From Motiliproteus coralliicola (GTDB lineage Bacteria > Pseudomonadota > Gammaproteobacteria > Pseudomonadales > Balneatricaceae): a stretch of 64,000 nt of DNA. Where the stretch lies: contig NZ_QQOH01000004.1 of NCBI RefSeq assembly GCF_003345655.1, positions 456,692 through 520,691 on the forward strand. The letters are read 5' to 3'. Below are positions 61,089 through 64,000 of the stretch, piece by piece; within the stretch, counting starts at the first letter, position 1, and every line of letters begins with the position of its first letter. The notes beneath the pieces were generated by a model. It saw only the letters and a list, made by a program, of their open reading frames with translations, had not been told where the DNA came from and did no database searches. The position numbers were made by a program, and so were the translations under genes.

Positions 61089-61763
61089 ATGGCGATATCC
61101 GATTGGCCCCTGTCGGAGCGGCCGCGAGAAAAGCTACTGCGCCGTGGCGCGCAGTCGCTGTCCGATGCCGAGTTGCTGGCGATCTTTCTGCGTACCGGAG
61201 TGGCTGGAAAAAGTGCGGTCGATCTGGCCCGGGAGCTGATTGCTGAGTTTGGAAGCTTACGAGCCTTGGTGGCGGCCGATCAGCAGCACTTTTGTCGTGC
61301 CAAGGGTCTGGGGCAGGCCAAGTTCGCTCAGCTGCAGGCGGTGCTTGAGATGGGGAGGCGTCACCTGAATGAAGAGCTGCAGCGGCTGGACTGTTTCACC
61401 AGTCCGGCGCAGACCATGGCGTTCTTGCGCCGTCATCTGCGTGATCGTCAGCGCGAAGTGTTCGCCCTGATGCTGCTTGATAATCAGCATCAGTTGCTGC
61501 ATTACGACGAACTGTTCGAAGGTACCCTCGATGCGGCGGCGGTTTATCCCCGTGAAGTGGTTAAGCTGGCGTTGCAGCACAATGCCGCCGCAGTGATCCT
61601 GGCCCATAATCATCCATCCGGTATTGCCGAGCCCAGTTTGGCCGACCAGCAGATCACCGAACGGTTGAAGAATGCGCTGGCGCTGGTGGATATTCGGGTG
61701 CTGGATCACCTGGTTGTTGGAGAAGGGCGGCCGGTCTCCTTCGCAGAGCGAGGCTTGCTTTGA
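61089..61763 (+). CDS. radC: RadC family JAB1/MPN-domain protein
   Basis: 224 residues from the ATG at 61089, placed behind GGGAGGAG. An N-terminal helix-hairpin-helix region ([14 protein letters not shown]) is followed by a JAB domain with the zinc motif HNHPSG and the Asp in [11 protein letters not shown]. The historical link to recombination repair is doubtful for the family. It precedes rpmB-rpmG. Confidence 0.95.
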   Translation: MAISDWPLSERPREKLLRRGAQSLSDAELLAIFLRTGVAGKSAVDLARELIAEFGSLRALVAADQQHFCRAKGLGQAKFAQLQAVLEMGRRHLNEELQRLDCFTSPAQTMAFLRRHLRDRQREVFALMLLDNQHQLLHYDELFEGTLDAAAVYPREVVKLALQHNAAAVILAHNHPSGIAEPSLADQQITERLKNALALVDIRVLDHLVVGEGRPVSFAERGLL

Positions 61764-61801
61764 AGCCGAGTTTGACCGGTCGAATAAAAAACGATCAATT
61801 G

Positions 61802-61829
61802 TTTGCCATCGCTAGACCTTTGCTATAGT
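61802..61829 (+). promoter_or_regulatory. Promoter of rpmB-rpmG
   Basis: TTTGCC and TATAGT are spaced 16 bases apart, and the -10 is extended (TGCTATAGT). Transcription should start near 61836, leaving a leader of about 140 bases before rpmB. Confidence 0.7.
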
Positions 61830-61977
61830 ATCCGCGCTCCTGTCCAGGGTACGGGATTTTTGTCTTCAATGGGTGAGGACGCTCCGCCTGAGGCACCAGA
61901 TTCAGTAATGAGTAGTGATTGGACTCCTGGATCGATCAGTCGCCAATAGAATTGGACAAGGGTATATAGGTTTTATC

Positions 61978-62214
61978 ATGGCTAAAGTATGCATGGTTAC
62001 AGGCAAGCGCCCTGTAACTGGGAACAATGTTTCCCACGCTCAGAACAAGACTCGTCGTCGTTTTCTGCCGAACCTTCACTGGCATCGTTTCTGGGTAGAA
62101 AGCGAGAACCGCTTTGTACGTCTGCGTGTTACCTCTAAGGGTATGCGTGTTATCGACAAGAAAGGTATCGATGCGGTTCTGGCCGAAGTTCGTGCCAAAG
62201 GCATTAAGGTATAA
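61978..62214 (+). CDS. rpmB: 50S ribosomal protein L28
   Basis: 78 residues from [12 protein letters not shown], the normal length. The conserved [18 protein letters not shown] stretch is intact. It is co-transcribed with rpmG, 11 bases downstream. Cys6 is the only cysteine near the start and there is no second zinc motif. Confidence 0.98.
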   Translation: MAKVCMVTGKRPVTGNNVSHAQNKTRRRFLPNLHWHRFWVESENRFVRLRVTSKGMRVIDKKGIDAVLAEVRAKGIKV

Positions 62215-62225
62215 GGAGCGGAACG

Positions 62226-62381
62226 ATGCGCGATAAGATCAAGATGGTTTCCAGTGCCGGCACCGGTCACTTCTACACCACCGATAAGAACAAGCGAACC
62301 ACTCCGGAAAAGCTGCAGATGAAAAAGTTTGACCCGGTTGTTCGCAAGCACGTCATGTACAAGGAAGCTAAGATCAAGTAA
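62226..62381 (+). CDS. rpmG: 50S ribosomal protein L33
   Basis: 51 residues ([17 protein letters not shown]... MYKEAKIK), a complete L33. It contains no cysteine, so it is the zinc-independent form common in gammaproteobacteria. GGAG is in the gap after rpmB. It is followed by a strong terminator. Confidence 0.98.
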   Translation: MRDKIKMVSSAGTGHFYTTDKNKRTTPEKLQMKKFDPVVRKHVMYKEAKIK

Positions 62382-62401
62382 TTTTGATCGAGAGCATTCT
62401 C

Positions 62402-62429
62402 AAAAAGCCCTGCTAGTCAGGGCTTTTTT
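62402..62429 (+). terminator. Intrinsic terminator after rpmG
   Basis: AGCCCTG and CAGGGCT pair around CTAGT, with A-rich sequence before and six T after. It lies 20 bases past the rpmG stop and 44 bases before mutM, so mutM may have its own promoter or depend on readthrough. Confidence 0.94.
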
Positions 62430-62472
62430 GTGCCTGCTTGTTTTGTGAATGGCGATTGTTGGAAGCGAGTCG

Positions 62473-63288
62473 ATGCCTGAGTTACCCGAAGTAGAGACCA
62501 CCCGGCGTGGGATTGCCCCTCACCTTGAGGGTAGATCGGTTGCTGGAGTAACGGTGCGCCAGCCTAAGCTTCGCTGGCCGGTGCCGGATCACCTGGCGCA
62601 AACTTTGTGTGGGCAACAGATCCGCACGGTTGCAAGGCGAGCGAAATATCTATTGATTGAGTGTGAGACCGGAACCCTGATTATCCACTTGGGAATGTCC
62701 GGTAGTTTGCGCCTGATCGATGGGGCTTTGCCTGCGGCCAAGCATGACCATGTCGATATTCAGTTGGATAACGGCTGCGCATTACGGCTAACCGATCCTC
62801 GTCGTTTCGGTTCTGTGCTTTGGCAGAGAGAAGAGGACGAGGAGCACCCGCTGTTGCAGCAACTGGGGCCCGAGCCCTTCGATACGATTTTCAACGGTAA
62901 GCGGCTCTATCAAATGTCGCGGGGCAAGCGTCAGGCAGTGAAGCTATTTATCATGGATAACCGTACTGTCGTGGGGGTCGGGAATATCTATGCCAATGAA
63001 GCGTTGTTTCAGGCTGGTATCGATCCCCGTCGAGCGGCAGGCAGAATTTCGCAGGCGCGTTATCACCTGTTGGCGGAAAAGATCCAGCAGATATTAAGAC
63101 GGGCGATAGAGCAGGGTGGTACAACCCTGAAAGATTTTGTTGGCGGCGACGGAAAGCCGGGTTACTTCCAGCAGCAGTTGCATGTGTATGGGCGTGGTGG
63201 TGAAGAGTGCGATCAGTGTGGTTCGATGCTTCAGCAGGTAGTGCTGGGGCAGCGGGCCACGGTATTTTGCCCAGAGTGTCAGCGCTAA
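62473..63288 (+). CDS. mutM: Formamidopyrimidine-DNA glycosylase
   Basis: 271 residues from [13 protein letters not shown]; Pro2 and Glu3 of the mature protein are the catalytic residues. It excises 8-oxoguanine and ring-opened purines. Family motifs are [33 protein letters not shown], and the C-terminal zinc finger C-x2-C-x16-C-x2-C (CDQCGSML to FCPECQR). It is after radC-rpmB-rpmG, as in E. coli. Confidence 0.97.
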   Translation: MPELPEVETTRRGIAPHLEGRSVAGVTVRQPKLRWPVPDHLAQTLCGQQIRTVARRAKYLLIECETGTLIIHLGMSGSLRLIDGALPAAKHDHVDIQLDNGCALRLTDPRRFGSVLWQREEDEEHPLLQQLGPEPFDTIFNGKRLYQMSRGKRQAVKLFIMDNRTVVGVGNIYANEALFQAGIDPRRAAGRISQARYHLLAEKIQQILRRAIEQGGTTLKDFVGGDGKPGYFQQQLHVYGRGGEECDQCGSMLQQVVLGQRATVFCPECQR

Positions 63289-63311
63289 CCTTCAGTCACT
63301 TTTTAATAGGC

Positions 63312-63478
63312 AAAAGAAAACCCGCACAAGGCGGGTTTTGCAATCCTTAGCAGCTTAGTGCTGGCACCCAGTCCTTTGGGTGGATATTGGGGCAATCCTT
63401 GCCGGCATTCCGTGCCAAGTCTCTTCATCCTGAAGAGTTCCTGTGCCGCATCCTTACGGCTAGTGCGTCCATGCACGA
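63312..63478 (-). ncRNA. CsrB/RsmZ-family regulatory small RNA (CsrA/RsmA sponge)
   Basis: The minus strand encodes about 167 bases with eight GGA motifs (plus-strand TCC at 63344, 63372, 63396, 63409, 63428, 63439, 63451 and 63468). Six lie in loops of short hairpins: GTGC-ATGGAC-GCAC (63463-63476), GCCG-loop-CGGC (63445-63460), CTCTTC-AGGAT-GAAGAG (63421-63437), GGCA-CGGAA-TGCC (63404-63416), GGCA-AGGAT-TGCC (63391-63403) and CACCCA-AAGGAC-TGGGTG (63365-63382). A GC-rich terminator with T-run follows. GGA in hairpin loops is the CsrA/RsmA-binding signature; CTTCAGGATGAAG also occurs in E. coli CsrB. The 5' end near 63478 rests on a TATATT just upstream. No protein is encoded here. Confidence 0.88.
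63317..63339. terminator. Bidirectional terminator: mutM and the CsrB-like RNA
   Basis: AAAACCCGC and GCGGGTTTT pair around ACAAG. On the plus strand it ends mutM (28 bases after its stop). On the minus strand the stem is followed by TTTTCTTTT and ends the small RNA. Confidence 0.92.
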
Positions 63479-63508
63479 CAAATATAAGTGGCAGTCGATT
63501 GTCGGGCT

Positions 63509-63525
63509 ATAGGAATAATTCCTAT
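63509..63525. promoter_or_regulatory. Palindrome upstream of the CsrB-like RNA, possible GacA/LetA box
   Basis: ATAGGAAT-A-ATTCCTAT is a perfect palindrome about 30-50 bases upstream of the predicted RNA start. Sites bound by GacA-type regulators upstream of rsm/csr RNAs are palindromes; the Legionella LetA box (TNAGAAATTTCTNA) is similar. The regulator itself is not encoded in the window. Confidence 0.55.
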
Positions 63526-63642
63526 TTTTGCGTATAGGTGTGATTTATCGTCATTTGAGACTTATCAAGGGCGTGGTTAATCCCGTATTTGTTCATGTTT
63601 TGAGCAGTCTTAAAAAGATCTGATTTTTTTGTTGTTTGGGTG

Positions 63643-63670
63643 TTGACGGTCGAAAACTGTCGCCTATAAT
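63643..63670 (+). promoter_or_regulatory. rRNA operon promoter
   Basis: TTGACG and TATAAT are separated by 16 bases, with an AT-rich upstream stretch (TCTGATTTTTTTGTTG) like an UP element and a GC-rich discriminator (ACGCGCCTCG). This is typical of growth-rate- and ppGpp-controlled rRNA promoters. The start is expected near 63677, about 240 bases before 16S. Confidence 0.9.
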
Positions 63671-63719
63671 ACGCGCCTCGCTTGAGACGAAACGTCCTAA
63701 CGGACAACGACACAAGCAA

Positions 63720-63733
63720 CGCTCTTTAACAAA
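63720..63733 (+). promoter_or_regulatory. boxA antitermination element in the rRNA leader
   Basis: CGCTCTTTAACAAA matches the boxA consensus TGCTCTTTAACA. It recruits NusB/S10 for rRNA antitermination. The leader from 63677 to 63918 holds no gene. Confidence 0.88.
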
Positions 63734-63918
63734 TCGACCATGCAATTCGTGTGGGCACTTGCTGGGATAGGACAGCAGATATTCTTCGGAATATCACAAA
63801 GACTTATCAAAGTAAGTGACTCGTGAATTCATACGACACTATACGTACTTACGTTTAGTTAAGTTATTCCAGTTTTACTTTGAGCAAAAATTTGTTGGCT
63901 TCGGCTAACAACTTTTTT

Positions 63919-64000
63919 GAACTGAAGAGTTTGATCATGGCTCAGATTGAACGCTGGCGGCAGGCTTAACACATGCAAGTCGAGCGGTAACAGGACTAGC
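63919..64000 (+). rRNA. rrs: 16S ribosomal RNA, 5' end only
   Basis: The sequence GAACTGAAGAGTTTGATCAT begins the 16S gene, followed by GGCTCAGATTGAACGCTGGC and ACACATGCAAGTCGAGCGG. Only the first 82 bases lie in the window. The start is set by alignment to the E. coli 5' end (AAATTGAAGAG). Confidence 0.98.

Noticed and set aside
63340..63480. CRISPR-like or REP-like repeat from recurring ATCCT
   Set aside because: The recurring five bases are the loops of different hairpins with different stems, which fits a CsrA-binding RNA and not direct repeats with spacers.
63522..63719. 65-codon minus-strand frame
   Set aside because: It overlaps the rRNA promoter and leader and the region upstream of the small RNA; no start signal or homology.

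Overview
The window looks like the chromosome of a free-living, motile, probably marine gammaproteobacterium of the Pseudomonadales/Oceanospirillales type. This is inferred from gene order: pilMNOPQ-aroK-aroB-damX-gltB, crc beside pyrE, polA beside thrB, coaBC-dut-algC-argB-slmA, and radC-rpmB-rpmG-mutM. A TRAP-type dctPQM system, polyamine genes and several c-di-GMP proteins fit a heterotroph that senses and imports small organic acids and amines. No prophage, insertion sequence, CRISPR array or tRNA gene was seen.

Layout. 1-10.3 kb (minus strand): the type IV pilus assembly operon pilMNOPQ runs into shikimate genes aroK and aroB, a DamX-like ATPase/SPOR protein, and the 5' part of gltB, which is cut by the window edge. 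10.5-21.2 kb: penicillin-binding protein 1A, a Crc-type protein, pyrE, a small lipoprotein, a histidine cluster (hisB-hisH-hisF) that lacks hisA, then asmA, mutY and yggX. 21.2-33.8 kb: a C4-dicarboxylate region with sensor kinase dctB, a degenerate HD-GYP protein, the sigma-54 activator dctD, an LdtD/MepK-like pair of peptidoglycan 3-3 crosslink enzymes, a sigma-54 promoter with upstream inverted repeats, dctPQM, and a YiaW/YiaV-like membrane pair. 33.8-48.1 kb: a chemoreceptor, an EAL-CBS-GGDEF protein, polA with a candidate small RNA downstream, thrB, an Asp/Glu racemase, and a four-gene signalling operon (periplasmic binding protein, histidine kinase, CheY-like regulator, receiver-GGDEF-EAL effector), followed by ppiC. 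48.2-56.7 kb: uvrD, putrescine binding and gamma-glutamylation genes (potF-like, puuA, puuB) with a TetR regulator and paired operator-like repeats, and a Gate-domain membrane protein. 56.1-63.3 kb: slmA, argB, algC, dut and coaBC on the minus strand, divergent from radC, rpmB, rpmG and mutM.

63.3-64 kb: between mutM and the start of an rRNA operon (promoter, boxA, first 82 bases of 16S) the minus strand encodes what looks like a CsrB/RsmZ-family small RNA. It has eight GGA motifs, six of them in hairpin loops, an intrinsic terminator, and a palindrome upstream resembling a GacA/LetA box. This is the most distinctive non-coding element in the window. With the pilus, chemotaxis and c-di-GMP genes it suggests Gac/Csr-type control of lifestyle, although no csrA or gacA gene lies here.
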